Positions 19,560 through 29,083 of a DNA stretch of 64,000 nucleotides are shown one piece after another. The stretch is from Myxococcales bacterium (GTDB lineage: Bacteria; Myxococcota_A; Polyangia; Polyangiales; Polyangiaceae). The notes below the pieces were generated by a model. It saw only the letters and a list, made by a program, of their open reading frames with translations, was not told the DNA's origin and ran no database searches. Position 1 is the first letter of the stretch. Every line of letters begins with the position of its first letter. The DNA lies in the NCBI GenBank assembly GCA_016720545.1, contig JADKKK010000009.1, positions 1 to 64,000 of the forward strand, written 5' to 3'. Both the position numbers and the translations under genes were made by a program.

Positions 19560-20429
19560 CTACCCCACCGACTTCTCGGCCTCGTCCTCGCGCAGCGCGG
19601 CCTTCTTCGGGCCGCCGCCCGGCGCGCTCTCGGGCGCGTCGTCGGCGGAGCGCGCCGCGGTCGTGGCCGCCACGCTCCGCTTGAGCGCCTCGAGCAGATC
19701 GATGATCTGCGCCTTGGGCGCCTCCTCCGACACCGTGACCTCGTTGCCCGCCACCTTCGCGTCGACCGCGGCGAGCACGCGCGCGGCGTACTCGTCCTTG
19801 AAGCGCGTGGGCTCGAAGGTGTCTTGCGCGAGCTGCTCGATGAGCTTGTCGGCGAGGTCGCGCTCGATGGGCTTGAACTCGAAGGTGCCCCCGGTCTCCA
19901 CCTCGCCGAAGTCGCGCACCTCGTCGGCGTAGAACACCTCGTGCAGCACGAGGCCCTTTTTGTAGGGCCGCACGAGCACGAGGTTCTCCTTGCCGCGCTG
20001 GGCGAACTTGCCCACGGCCATGCGGCCGGCGCGCTCCATCGACTCGGAGAGCAGCGCGTACGCCCGATCGCCGCCCTTGTCGGGGCCGAGGAAATAGGTC
20101 TTCTCTATCGAGACCAGATCGACGCTCGCGGCGGGCACGAACTCGAGCAGCTCGAGCTGGCTCGTGCGCTCGGCCTCGAGGGTCTTCAGCTCCTCCTCGG
20201 TGAAGTGCACGTACGTGTCCTTCGTGTGCTCGTAGCCGCGCACCATGTCTTTGCGCTCCACCACCTCGTTGTCGATGGGGCACACGTACTGCTGCTTCAT
20301 CCGGCTGCCGCATTTGCCGTGCAGGAAGTTGAAGTGCACCCCCTTCGGCGCCGCCGCCGTGTAGAGCTTGACGGGGATCGACACGAGGCCGAACGAAATG
20401 GTGCCGGATCCGATGGAGCGCGCTGGCAT
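19560..20429 (-). CDS. ku: Ku protein, non-homologous end joining
   Basis: 289-aa bacterial Ku homodimer subunit. It starts MPARSIGSGTISFGLVSIPV, followed by LYTAAAPKGVHFNFLHG, the conserved opening of the Ku core. The core ends around residue 255 (QIIDLLEALKRSV), followed by a short Ala/Glu/Lys tail typical of DNA-binding or ligase-recruiting extensions. Ku binds double-strand ends and recruits LigD-type ligase. The cognate ligase gene is immediately divergent, 32 bp away, so the two probably share a very compact regulatory region. Confidence 0.95.
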   Translation of the reverse strand: MPARSIGSGTISFGLVSIPVKLYTAAAPKGVHFNFLHGKCGSRMKQQYVCPIDNEVVERKDMVRGYEHTKDTYVHFTEEELKTLEAERTSQLELLEFVPAASVDLVSIEKTYFLGPDKGGDRAYALLSESMERAGRMAVGKFAQRGKENLVLVRPYKKGLVLHEVFYADEVRDFGEVETGGTFEFKPIERDLADKLIEQLAQDTFEPTRFKDEYAARVLAAVDAKVAGNEVTVSEEAPKAQIIDLLEALKRSVAATTAARSADDAPESAPGGGPKKAALREDEAEKSVG

Positions 20430-20461
20430 GGCCCGCTAAGCGTAGGGGACGGAGGCTAAGC

Positions 20462-21514
20462 TTGTCGAAAACCCTGCAAGAAGCGACCTCAGCCGGCGCC
20501 TCGAGTGACGCCGCTGTCGCCCTCGCGCCGAAGCAGCGCGCGCCCATGTTGTGCAAGCTCGCGACGCCTTCGGGCGGCGAGCGGCTCGACGACGCGGGCC
20601 GGCTCTACGAGCTGAAGCTCGACGGGGTGCGCATCGTCGCCGTCCGCGACGGCGACCGCGTGACGCTCACCTACCGCTCCGGCCGCGACGCGACCCGCGT
20701 GTACCCCGAGGTGGCCGCCGCGCTCGCCGCCGTGGGCGAGGCCTCCTTCGTGCTCGACGGCGAGATCGTGGCCCTCGACGCCGAGGGCCGGCCGAGCTTC
20801 GAGCGCCTCCAGCGGCGCATCGCCGCGGAGACGGGCGACGTCGCGCGGGCCGCCCGCGATGTGCCGGTGGCGTACCTGGTGTTCGACGCGCTCCTGGTCG
20901 CCGGCCGCGACGTGCGCGCCCTCCCGCTCGAGGCCCGCAAAGACCTCGTGCGCGCGCTGCTCCCGGCGCGCTCGCTCGCGATACCCCACGAGGGCCACGT
21001 GGGGAAGGGCGCGGAGATCTTCGCGCTGTGCGTGGAGCGCGGCCTCGAGGGCGTGGTCGGCAAGCGCCTCGGCTCGCCTTACCGCCCCGGCGAGCGCACG
21101 ACCGACTGGGTGAAATGGAAGACCACCCGCGAGGCGGACTTCGTTGTTGTAGGATACACGGAAGGCGGCGCGAGCGGCCAGCTCGGCGCGCTCGACCTCG
21201 CCTCGTACGAGGGCTCGCGCCTCGTGGTGCGCGGCAAGGCCGGCTCGGGCCTCAGCGACGCGCTGGTGGCGCAGCTCCTGCCCGTGCTCCGGGCGCTCGC
21301 GGTGAAGGAGGCGCCCGCCGAGGGCCCGTGGGAGAAGGAGCCCCGCACGTACGTGATGCCCCTCTTGGTGGTCTCGGTGCGCTACGGCTCGTGGTCGTCC
21401 GACGGGCGGCTCCGCTGGCCGGTGTTCCTGGGGATTCGCCCCGACCTGGAGCCCGCCGCGTGTGTCGTGGGCCCGTCGAGCGACGACGCGCGGGATCCCG
21501 TTCGCGCCCCGTGA
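20462..21514 (+). CDS. ligD: ATP-dependent DNA ligase, LigD ligase-domain type
   Basis: 350-aa stand-alone ligase without polymerase or phosphoesterase domains. Motif I YELKLDGVR carries the AMP-accepting Lys52. Other motifs are VLDGEIVALD, YLVFDALLV, LEGVVGKRLGSPYRPGERT and TDWVKWK, with an OB-fold after residue 220. The assigned start is TTG 20462. An ATG at 20546 would remove PML, which normally precedes motif I, so the TTG is kept with reservation. Together with the divergent ku gene it forms a minimal end-joining pair; the polymerase activity must come from elsewhere. Confidence 0.9.
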   Translation: MSKTLQEATSAGASSDAAVALAPKQRAPMLCKLATPSGGERLDDAGRLYELKLDGVRIVAVRDGDRVTLTYRSGRDATRVYPEVAAALAAVGEASFVLDGEIVALDAEGRPSFERLQRRIAAETGDVARAARDVPVAYLVFDALLVAGRDVRALPLEARKDLVRALLPARSLAIPHEGHVGKGAEIFALCVERGLEGVVGKRLGSPYRPGERTTDWVKWKTTREADFVVVGYTEGGASGQLGALDLASYEGSRLVVRGKAGSGLSDALVAQLLPVLRALAVKEAPAEGPWEKEPRTYVMPLLVVSVRYGSWSSDGRLRWPVFLGIRPDLEPAACVVGPSSDDARDPVRAP

Positions 21515-22720
21515 CTGCGGCACCCGGCCCAGGCGGCCCAAGGGGCACCTTGTGGCCTGGCTCATCTCGCGGCGGGGGAAGTCATGCGGCACCCCAGGGG
21601 CACATTTGCGGAGCCCGGCCTGAAGGCCGGGGCAGGGAAACCGAGGTGACGCGGCACCCGCCGGGGCGGCTGCCCGAGCGCCCGAGGGCGTCGGGGGGGG
21701 GGGGGGCCGCGCTCGGTGTGGCTTGTCGGGGGCGGCGGGCGCGTAGGTACATCGTGAGGCGGGCGGGGGCACGACCCGATACGAACGCGGGCACGACGGG
21801 TGATGTCGAACGCCGCGTTCCGCGGACGAGGTGGAGGCGGCGCCATCGGCGCGTGGCCCAGCGTGGTGGCCAGGTGACCGCGCGAGCACGCCGACCGGGC
21901 GGCGGGGGGGCGGGGCGGGGGGGGGGGCGCGGAGGGCGACGGGCCCGGGGGGGCGGCGCGCGGGTGCGAGACGCGCGCGGGGTCGGGATCCCCCCTACCG
22001 ACCGCCGAAACCCCCCGACGGCGCGGCGCGCCGGGCATGCGACGCGACCCCCGCTCCCTGGCCGGGCGCCCCCCCCCCCCCAAAGCTCTTCGAGCGCTCG
22101 CCGACGACTTCTCGCGAGTCGAGCGCCATCCACAGCCTCTCCGCGGCGGGGGGAGCCAGGGCTGCCGCCATCTCGCGGGCCTGAAGGCCGGGGGGACAGT
22201 CTCGAGCGCGGGGCGGGCCCGCGTCGCGAGCCAGGCGGTCCGTGTAACGTCCTGGCCGTTGCCCTTGCGCCCCGGCCAGGCTCGAGCCTCGGTCGCCCGC
22301 CGCGTTGCGTAGGGTCGGGCGCGCATGAAGGGGGGGGGGGCATGCAAGGGCCTCGCCGAGCCCTCGATGCGCCACCGCCGACGAGCCCGGCGTCGACGCC
22401 TCCACAAGCCTGCCGACCGACCGAAGGGAGGGCGGCACCCGCCAGGTCAGCCGCTCATGCGGGGGGGGGGCGGAACTCCCCATCCGGGCCCGCCACGGGC
22501 CGGCCCTCGGCCTTGCCGCGCGGCGGGCAGCGCGGGCGCGCCGGTCACCCCTCGAGCGGCAGCGCGTGGTGGGCGCCGAAGGGAGGCACGTGGGGGTCGA
22601 GCGCGGCCGGAGCCCCGCCCGGTGGGCGCCCCCGGGCCCCCTCGGCGGCGCGGCGGCCGAGCGCGCGTGGCGGGGCGGGGGCGCGCGAGGGGGGCGGCCG
22701 GCGGCATCCTGGGCGCGCAG
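21515..22720. other. 1.2-kb G/C-homopolymer-rich stretch without an assignable gene
   Basis: No credible coding region on either strand. Short repeated strings GCGGCACCC occur at about 21516, 21586, 21651 and 22431. A CCTGAAGGCC core recurs near 21618 and 22180. Long G or C runs are dispersed throughout. The last ~170 bp should hold the FAD-binding N-terminus of the following oxidoreductase but do not translate to one in any single frame. It may be partly mis-assembled. Confidence 0.55.
21693..22470. repeat. Cluster of long G and C mononucleotide runs
   Basis: G14 at 21693-21706, G11 at 21917-21927, C13 at 22069-22081, G11 at 22330-22340 and G10 at 22461-22470 fall within 0.8 kb. Elsewhere in the window runs longer than 8 are absent or rare. 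Such runs are prone to slippage in vivo and to errors in sequencing. Confidence 0.85.
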
Positions 22721-23614
22721 ATGGAGGCCCACGTGGGCCCCGACCTGCTCGACTTCGTGCGCGCCCGCGACGCGTATCCCAACTTCGCGCGCGACCTCGA
22801 GGAGCGCACGGGCGTGCACGTGGGGTATCGGCGCTGCGGCATCGTCAAGCTGGTGGACGACGTGCCCGCGGCGCGGGCGCTCCTGGACGCGCAGCTCGCC
22901 CTGGGCCTGCGGGCCGAGCTCTTGCTCGACGCCGCCGTGCGCGAGGCCGAGCCCGAGATCTCCCCCGAGCGCCGCGCCGCGCTGTTCTTCCCCGACGACG
23001 CCCAGATCGATCCGCGAGCGCTCCTGCGAGCGCTGTCGGCCGCCTGCGCGCGAGCGGGGGTGGAGGTGCGCGTGGGCGCGCTCGTCACGGGGCTCCTCCT
23101 CGAGGGCGAGGTGTGCCGCGGCGTGTCCCTTGGGGCCGAGTCGCTCGCGGCCGACGCGGTGGTGCTCGCCGCGGGGAGCTGGGCCTCTCTCGTGCCGGGT
23201 GTGCCGCTCTCGCTGCCGAAGGTCACGCCCGCCCGTGGGCAGATCGTGGCGCTCGAGGAGCGCCCGCCCCGCACGCGGCGCATCGTGTTCCACGCCACGG
23301 GCTACGTGGTGCCGCGCGGCGACGGCCGCGTGCTCTGCGGGTCGACGCTTGAACATGTAGGGTACACGAAAGACGTGACCGCCAAGGGCGTCGTGGACAT
23401 CCTCGGCGCGGCGTGCGCGGCGGTACCGTCGCTCGGGACCGCGAGCGTGAGCGACTTCTGGTCGAACTTCCGCCCCTACGTGGCCGAGGGCGGGCCGCTC
23501 GTCGGCCCCTCGCCCGTGCCGGGCCTCTTCCTCGCGACGGGCCACTACCGCAACGGCATCCTGCTCGCGCACGACACCGCCCTCCGCGTGGCGAGCGCGG
23601 TGCTCGGGGGGTAG
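22721..23614 (+). pseudogene. FAD-dependent glycine/D-amino-acid oxidase (N-terminus disrupted)
   Basis: From ILGAQMEAH onward the protein follows the ThiO/DadA family: VGYRRCGIVKLVDD, AVVLAAGSWASLVPG, KVTPARGQIVALEE, TGYVVPRGDGRVLCGSTLE, and the C-terminal LFLATGHYRNGILLAHDTA that contacts the flavin. The expected N-terminal GxGxxG dinucleotide fold (about 50 residues) should lie in 22550-22720 but is unreadable there, in the homopolymer-rich patch. ATG 22721 is only the first in-frame start of the recognisable part. In thiamine synthesis such enzymes make iminoglycine, but no thi genes are adjacent, so substrate is open. Confidence 0.7.
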
Positions 23615-23773
23615 CGTGCAGCGGGCCGAGCGGCCCCCGAGGGAGGTCGGCCGCGAGTGAGAACCGCCGGGGGAAGGGGTGTGCCACGGTCCCCGGGATG
23701 GCACACGCCCGGACCAAAACCCTGGGAAAAAACACGATCGCGCGGGTGGTACACAAGGTGCAAGTCCGAGCCC

Positions 23774-24499
23774 ATGGCCATCCACCGACCCCACCGCGTG
23801 AGTCTCTGCGGCGCCCTCCTGACGATGGGAATCGTCCTCGTGGCGTGCGCGCCGCCCCCGATCCCCGAGGGCATGACCGCCGCGTGCACGAACGGCGAGC
23901 TCCGCTTCGCGAACGAGATAACCCCCGAGCGCCCCGTCGACTTCCTCGGGATTCTCCGCGAGTCGACCGAGCCTGGCGGCTATTCGTCCAGCGGTTCGCC
24001 GCAGGTCAACTGGAGCGCCAGGATGACCGACGACGTACGGGGGACCCCCTGCTCGGGGGCGACCGACAAGGCCGCCTGCCAGAGCAAGGTGAGCGCCCTG
24101 CGTACCCTGCGTAGCTGCGGCGCGTACGAGGTGGCGCCGAAAGCGGCGCCGGAGGCCGTCCAGCGAATCGGACCGGCGACCGGCCAATGCACGGCCACGA
24201 ACCTCGTCTATACACGGGGCGACGAGGTCGGAATGGTCGCCAGCGCCGTCGACGCCCGCGCCTTCTTTGGCGAGATCGACACTCCAAAGGAAGCCATCTA
24301 CCTCGCGCGGCTCCGCGGCGAGCGCTTCGGCTGCGATGAGCGCCTGCCCGCAGCGTTCGCACAGGTCCCCGAGGGGTTCGACGTGCAGGCGGTCGGAGGC
24401 GCGTGCACCCAGCGCCTCCTGCGTGTCACTCGACAGGGGGTCGTCTCGGTCCTGAGCACCGACACCGACCAGCGCGGCTGTAGGGAGGAGAACCCCTGA
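23774..24499 (+). CDS. Putative lipoprotein, unknown function
   Basis: 241 aa. The signal sequence (SLCGALLTMGIVLVAC) has a lipobox at LVAC, with mature start Cys25. The remainder contains about eight cysteines and no family I recognise. The start ATG 23774 gives a conventional basic n-region (MAIHRPHRV). An upstream extension would add low-complexity sequence. It is monocistronic and followed by a convergent hydrolase gene. Probably a periplasmic, outer-membrane-anchored protein restricted to this lineage. Confidence 0.6.
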   Translation: MAIHRPHRVSLCGALLTMGIVLVACAPPPIPEGMTAACTNGELRFANEITPERPVDFLGILRESTEPGGYSSSGSPQVNWSARMTDDVRGTPCSGATDKAACQSKVSALRTLRSCGAYEVAPKAAPEAVQRIGPATGQCTATNLVYTRGDEVGMVASAVDARAFFGEIDTPKEAIYLARLRGERFGCDERLPAAFAQVPEGFDVQAVGGACTQRLLRVTRQGVVSVLSTDTDQRGCREENP

Positions 24500-24512
24500 G
24501 CCACGCGCGCGC

Positions 24513-25532
24513 TCAGGCGATATCGAGCAGGCGCGCGGCGTTGTCCCAGAAGATCTTCCGCCGCAGCTCGCGGCGCGAGTCGGTCGCGATGAGCACTCGC
24601 GCGATGGGCAGCGCCGCGGAGTAAAAGGGCCAGTCGGAGCCCATCAAGATGCGCTCGGGATCGCCGCGCTCGACCAGCGTGCGCACCCCGGCGAGCCCCT
24701 GGCTCGAGATCTCGAGGTAGACGTTCGGGTACTTGCGGCAGAGCTCCATCGCCGCCTCGAGCTGGAGCGCGCCCGCGTGCCCGAGCACGAAGGTGGTCGC
24801 GGGGTTCTCGGCGATGGGGCGCTCGTAGTGCCGCACCTGGGTGAGATACCGGCCGAGCGCCGGCTCGATGCCCACGGGCCCGCAGTGCCAGAGCACCGGG
24901 ATCTTCGCGTCGGCGCAGAGCCGATAGAGCCTCATGGCGCGCGGGTCCGCGGGGTGCACGAGCTGCACGTTGGGGTGCACCTTCACGCCGCGCGCGCCGC
25001 GTCGCACTTGCTCGGCGAGCTTGCCCTCCAGGTCGGTCGAGTAGGGGTGCACCGAGCCGAACGAGAGCAGCGTGCCCCGGGTCTTCTCCTGGGCGTCGAG
25101 CGCGTAGGTGGCGTTCTGGCTGATGACCGGGAAATCGATCGGCAGGAGCACCGAGTGGCTGATCCCGAGCTCCGCCATCTCGCCCGTCAGGTTGGGGATC
25201 GTGTGGGTGCGGCGCATGCCCCCGGCGGTGAAGCTCCCGGCCGTGAGGTCCTTCTTCATGTTGGCGAGATCGCCCGCCGTGAAGTTGCGGTTCGAATAGG
25301 GCACGAGGTCGACCGGGCAGCACGACGGCAGGTAGTGCTCGGTGCGGTCCCACTTCTTGTCGAGGTCGAGCTGCATGGGCCGCAGGTACGCGAGCGCCAC
25401 GTGCGTGTGCACGTCGATGATGGGCCCGAGCGAGGCGTCGCTCAGCACTACGCGGTCCTCGTGCGAAGAGAACCACGGGAGCCGCCCCAGGTCGGCGAGG
25501 TTGCGGAAGTGCGTGGGATGCGTGGCGTCCAT
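24513..25532 (-). CDS. Amidohydrolase family protein (metal-dependent TIM barrel)
   Basis: 339-aa amidohydrolase-2-type protein. Metal-site motifs are in order: IDVHTHV (strand 1 His-x-His), GVKVHPNVQ (strand 4 region), VLWHCG, FVLGHAGALQLE and MGSDWPFY with the catalytic Asp. These place it with decarboxylase/hydrolase TIM-barrel enzymes such as those acting on aromatic carboxylates, but the substrate cannot be read. No signal peptide, so cytoplasmic. The gene precedes no obvious pathway partners. Confidence 0.82.
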   Translation of the reverse strand: MDATHPTHFRNLADLGRLPWFSSHEDRVVLSDASLGPIIDVHTHVALAYLRPMQLDLDKKWDRTEHYLPSCCPVDLVPYSNRNFTAGDLANMKKDLTAGSFTAGGMRRTHTIPNLTGEMAELGISHSVLLPIDFPVISQNATYALDAQEKTRGTLLSFGSVHPYSTDLEGKLAEQVRRGARGVKVHPNVQLVHPADPRAMRLYRLCADAKIPVLWHCGPVGIEPALGRYLTQVRHYERPIAENPATTFVLGHAGALQLEAAMELCRKYPNVYLEISSQGLAGVRTLVERGDPERILMGSDWPFYSAALPIARVLIATDSRRELRRKIFWDNAARLLDIA

Positions 25533-25559
25533 GGACAGCGAGGACCTCTTTGGTGGCGC

Positions 25560-26738
25560 TCAGTTGTCGCGCGCGGCGGCGGTCGGTGCGGCCGCCGCGG
25601 GCGGCGCCGGCGGGATGTCCTTGGGCGCCTCGGCGGCGGGCACCGTGCGGATGGTCGCGGTGCCGCGGCCGGAGGAGAGGCGCGCGCTCCCGAACACGAT
25701 CTCCGAGCCCGTGACCGTGCCGGTGGAGCGCACGGTGCCGTTCGGCTCCTTCTTGAACGCCGCGGTGAGGATGAGCCCATTGACCTGCACCTCGGGCTTC
25801 TCCACGACGAGGTTCGCGGGAGCGCTCACGAACGCCGCGGTGTTCTCGTCTTGGTCTTCGGCGCAGCCCGTCACCGTGATCGTGTAGCCCGTGGGCCTCG
25901 TGAAATTGGGAATGAAGTCCGGATACTCGTCCACCGTGCCCGCCTTGAGCGACGGGGGCACGCAGTCGGGAGCCGGGAGGAGGCGGCACACGGTCTCGGC
26001 GCTGCAGGCTTGCGGGCACTTCTGCGCGGGCTTCCGGTCGGCGTTGGTGAACTGCGCGCGCACGATGCCGGTGGCCGGATCGACGATGAAATCGCCCCAG
26101 AGTTGGATCTGCACGGGCACCGGCTCCTGGATGTCGAGCAGCGCGAAGTACGTGCCGCTCTGCATCACCTTCGTCGGGCGCGCGGCGGAGCAGCGGAAAT
26201 CGTACGAGAACAGGATGCGCCGGCGGGTGGTGGTCGCGCGGCTCTCGTCGCGCGAGGTGAGCCCGGGCTCGATGAGCAGGGCGAGCTTCTGCCCCACAGG
26301 CAGCGGCGCGGTGGGGCGAATCACGAGGCCAGCGTCGTCGCCGAGGATCTCCGCCGTGCCGCCGAGCACCTCGACGCCGGAGGCCTCCGAGGGGTTCTGC
26401 GTATACGAGAACAGCGCCTTGAGCTCGGCGTCTGGTTTCCCCTGCTCGTCGGCGAGGTTGCCCTCGAGGTCGGTCTCGAGCGCGACCACCTTGAGGTTGA
26501 GGGTCTCTTTGCGGATCGATTTCGAGAACTCGAGGACGAGCGGCGCCTTGGTGTCGGTCAGGACGCCGTCTTTCGCGCCGCGGATGGTCACCTCGGGGGG
26601 CGCCACGAACGACTCGCAGCCGGCGCTGCCGGTGGCGACGACGAGCGCGGGGGCGGTGAGCGCGAGGAGCGCGGCGACGAGGCGTACGCGAGGGAAGCCG
26701 AGGGCGAGGAGGGCGAGGGGGGCGCGGCTCGGGCTCAT
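25560..26738 (-). CDS. Lipoprotein with SbsA-type Ig-like domain
   Basis: 392 aa from ATG 26738, preferred for the AAAGAG ribosome site and a usable signal peptide; ATG 26762 would add eight residues. The long signal ends at GSAGC, a lipobox. Residues after that (VTIRGAKDGVLTDTKAPLVL, EFSKSIRKETLNLKVVAL) match the bacterial Ig-like/SbsA domain used in surface proteins. A Cys-rich insert follows (CPQACSAETVCRLLPAPDC) and the tail is Pro/Ala-rich. It lies directly downstream of the outer-membrane protein gene on the same strand, so the two may be co-expressed envelope components. Confidence 0.65.
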   Translation of the reverse strand: MSPSRAPLALLALGFPRVRLVAALLALTAPALVVATGSAGCESFVAPPEVTIRGAKDGVLTDTKAPLVLEFSKSIRKETLNLKVVALETDLEGNLADEQGKPDAELKALFSYTQNPSEASGVEVLGGTAEILGDDAGLVIRPTAPLPVGQKLALLIEPGLTSRDESRATTTRRRILFSYDFRCSAARPTKVMQSGTYFALLDIQEPVPVQIQLWGDFIVDPATGIVRAQFTNADRKPAQKCPQACSAETVCRLLPAPDCVPPSLKAGTVDEYPDFIPNFTRPTGYTITVTGCAEDQDENTAAFVSAPANLVVEKPEVQVNGLILTAAFKKEPNGTVRSTGTVTGSEIVFGSARLSSGRGTATIRTVPAAEAPKDIPPAPPAAAAPTAAARDN

Positions 26739-26767
26739 GGCGTGACTCTTTCGGGGGTTCATGGGAA

Positions 26768-28477
26768 TCAGAAGAAGAAGGTGGTGCGCCCCTGGAGGAG
26801 CACGGAGCGCGCGGCGTAGCCGTCCACGTCCTTGAACGCGTCGCCGGGGAAACATACGGCCCCCTCGAAGTCGAACGCGAAGTGCTCATACATCTTGTAT
26901 TGCACGCGCCCCGCGAGCTCGGTGCCGTAGAACGAGCCGGGCTTGCCGCCCGCGAAGTTCTGGAGATCGTCAGCGATCTTCACGCCGTCGCGGCGCTGCT
27001 GCGAGAAGATGGGGTCGATGACCGGGGCCGGCGCCCACGCGACGAGCACGCCGCCGCGAATGAGCAGGTTGTCGACGGGCCTCACGTCGACCTGCGGGAA
27101 GATCGCGAACGCGTTGGTGAACGCGCCGTTGGTCGCGACCGACTCGACGGGGATGGTGGGGGCCTTCAGCGACTTCAGGAGCTCAGTCGCCGCCGCCGCC
27201 GTGCGCCCGGTCTGATAGGCCAGGAGGTGCTTGAACATGAGGAGCCCCACGTTCGAGTCGGGCGAGAAGTTCATCTGCGTGAGCGGCGTGCCCACCTGCG
27301 GATCGGAGTCGCCAGAGGCGTAGTCGGTCTCGAAATACAGGCTGAACTTCGGGCGGTCGTAGCGCACGACGCCGCGGAGGCCCACCTGCCGCACGGCCTG
27401 GCTCGCGGCCGGGTCGTTCGAGATCACGCGCAGCGCCTCGGACACCTCGCGCGTCTTGCCGAGGATGCCGACGACGTCGACCCCGGCGAACAGGTCGGCG
27501 AACCGCGCGGCCACGCGACCGCCGACCGCGTTGATGCGCGTCTCGTTGCGCGAGTCCCACCGGTAGGCGTGGAACGCGCGAACCTCCACGTCACGCAGGT
27601 CGCGGGTCACCTTCGGCGACAGCCACCGCATCGCGGTGACCCACTGATGCACGTCGTCTTGAGGATCCAGGGGCGTCGCCCACCACGCGGTCGTACGCGA
27701 GGATGAGGAACCCGCCGTTCGACTCGGTCTTGTCGCGCAGCGCCTTTGGCTTGAAGGCCTCGAGGGGCTTCGTGGCGAAGAGGATGCGGTCGACCGAGTT
27801 TCCGCGGTTCGCGAAGCCGAAGCGGTTCGCCCGCCCGTCGCCGTCGTTCAGCGCCACGGCGGCGCCGGCCGTGGTGGCCTGTCGCCCCACGCGGAAGAGG
27901 CCAATCGGCGTGGAGATGTCGCCGTAGAGTCGGCGAATGAAGAACGCGTCGGCCGCGCAGTTCGTGTACGAGTAGCTCTTCGGGTCGAAGGGGTTGCCCT
28001 CGCGCAGGCCCATGCAGAGCCGCGCCGAGTTCACGTTCTTCGAGTTGATGTTGGCGCCGCTCGACGACTCGGGCGGCCGCGCGAGGTCGCCGTTGTCGCC
28101 CCAGAGCACGCCATCGAGGGCGTCGATCGAGGTCGTGATCTTCACCTTCTCTTGGTAGTCCACCGCGCCGTCGAGGCGGAGGCGGTGCCTCATCCACGAG
28201 GCGTCGCGCGGGCCTCGTCGGTGAGCGCGAGCGGGCGTATCGTGAGCATGTTGGCGCGGTACTCGGCGCCGCCGCGAAAGCCGAGATCGCCCAGCGCAAA
28301 GCGGGTGGGCGGGGCGACGGGATCGTGGTCCGACCAGGGCTCCGGCGGGTTGGCGCGCGCGGGGCGTGGGGTCGCGAGCGTGACGAGCGCGAACAGCGCG
28401 AGGGAGGTGGAGGCGAGGGGGACGAGGGACCGCACCCCAAGACGTTCCCACGAAATCGCGTGGGCGCCTCGTCTCAT
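26768..28477 (-). CDS. Outer-membrane beta-barrel-like protein (two frameshifts)
   Basis: Three frame segments join into one ~569-aa protein. The N-terminal piece starts at ATG 28477 with a signal peptide (LVPLASTSLALFALVTLATP, then cleavage after ARA) and reads GDLGFRGGAEYRANML. A missing base near 28205 leads to MRHRLRLDGAVDYQEKVKIT and RLYGDISTPIGLFRVGRQAT. An extra C near 27672 leads to HQWVTAMRWLSP and the C-terminal half, ending ARSVLLQGRTTFFF. Alternating Tyr/Arg-rich strands and a C-terminal aromatic residue fit a beta-barrel. Porin-like phrases such as GLFRVGRQ support this, but the exact family is uncertain. Confidence 0.6.
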
Positions 28478-28521
28478 TTTCGTGCAGAGTGCACGGGGGC
28501 TGGGCAGCGAGGCTCGGTGGC

Positions 28522-29019
28522 TCAGCCCACGAGGCGAGCGCGCACCTTGGCCAGCACGGGCAGGTCGGCCGGCGGGAAGCTCGCCGTGGCGAGCATGGCG
28601 AGGTCGGCCCAGGCGAAGGCCGCCACGTCGCGCGCCTCCGGCTCTGCGCTCCCGGGGCGCCGTGTGGCGTCGAAAAAGAGCAGCAGCACGGACTTCCCCG
28701 CGTCGTCGTACCGGTGGAACGTGACCTCGACGATGTCCCCGATGTCGGCCTCCACGCCGAGCTCCTCGACGAGCTCGCGGCGGAGGGCACAGCGCGGGTC
28801 CTCCCCGGGCTCGACCTTCCCGCCGGGGAGCTCCCACATGTCCTCCAGGTGCGTCCCCTTCTTTCGCTGCGACACGAGCACACGGCCACCCTCGATGATC
28901 ACGGCGGCCGACACGAGGACGGTGGGCGAGGGCGGCGACGGAGAGGCGGGGTTGGCGGGGCTGACGGGACTTGCGGCGGTCACGGGGCGAAGGTAGGTGG
29001 CGCTCGCCGAGCCGTCCAC
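28522..29019 (-). CDS. NUDIX hydrolase (MutT-like)
   Basis: 165 aa with a complete Nudix box, GGKVEPGEDPRCALRRELVE followed by ELGVEA, matching GX5EX7REUXEEXGU. The upstream strand VSAAVIIEGGRVLVSQRKKG and the WELPGG approach are typical of MutT/CTP pyrophosphohydrolases that remove damaged nucleotides. GTG start at 29019; the first ~30 residues are low-complexity Ser/Pro and may be dispensable. Divergent from the HEAT-repeat gene with a 64-bp gap. Confidence 0.9.
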   Translation of the reverse strand: MDGSASATYLRPVTAASPVSPANPASPSPPSPTVLVSAAVIIEGGRVLVSQRKKGTHLEDMWELPGGKVEPGEDPRCALRRELVEELGVEADIGDIVEVTFHRYDDAGKSVLLLFFDATRRPGSAEPEARDVAAFAWADLAMLATASFPPADLPVLAKVRARLVG

Positions 29020-29083
29020 GGGTCCGCGCGCGCCAGCGATTTCCGGCCCATGTGCGCCGCTTCTCGTCTAGCCTGCACGCGCC

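Noticed and set aside
21515..22720. Homopolymer region considered as a CRISPR or IS remnant
   Set aside because: No regular repeat-spacer spacing, no terminal inverted repeats and no transposase fragments.
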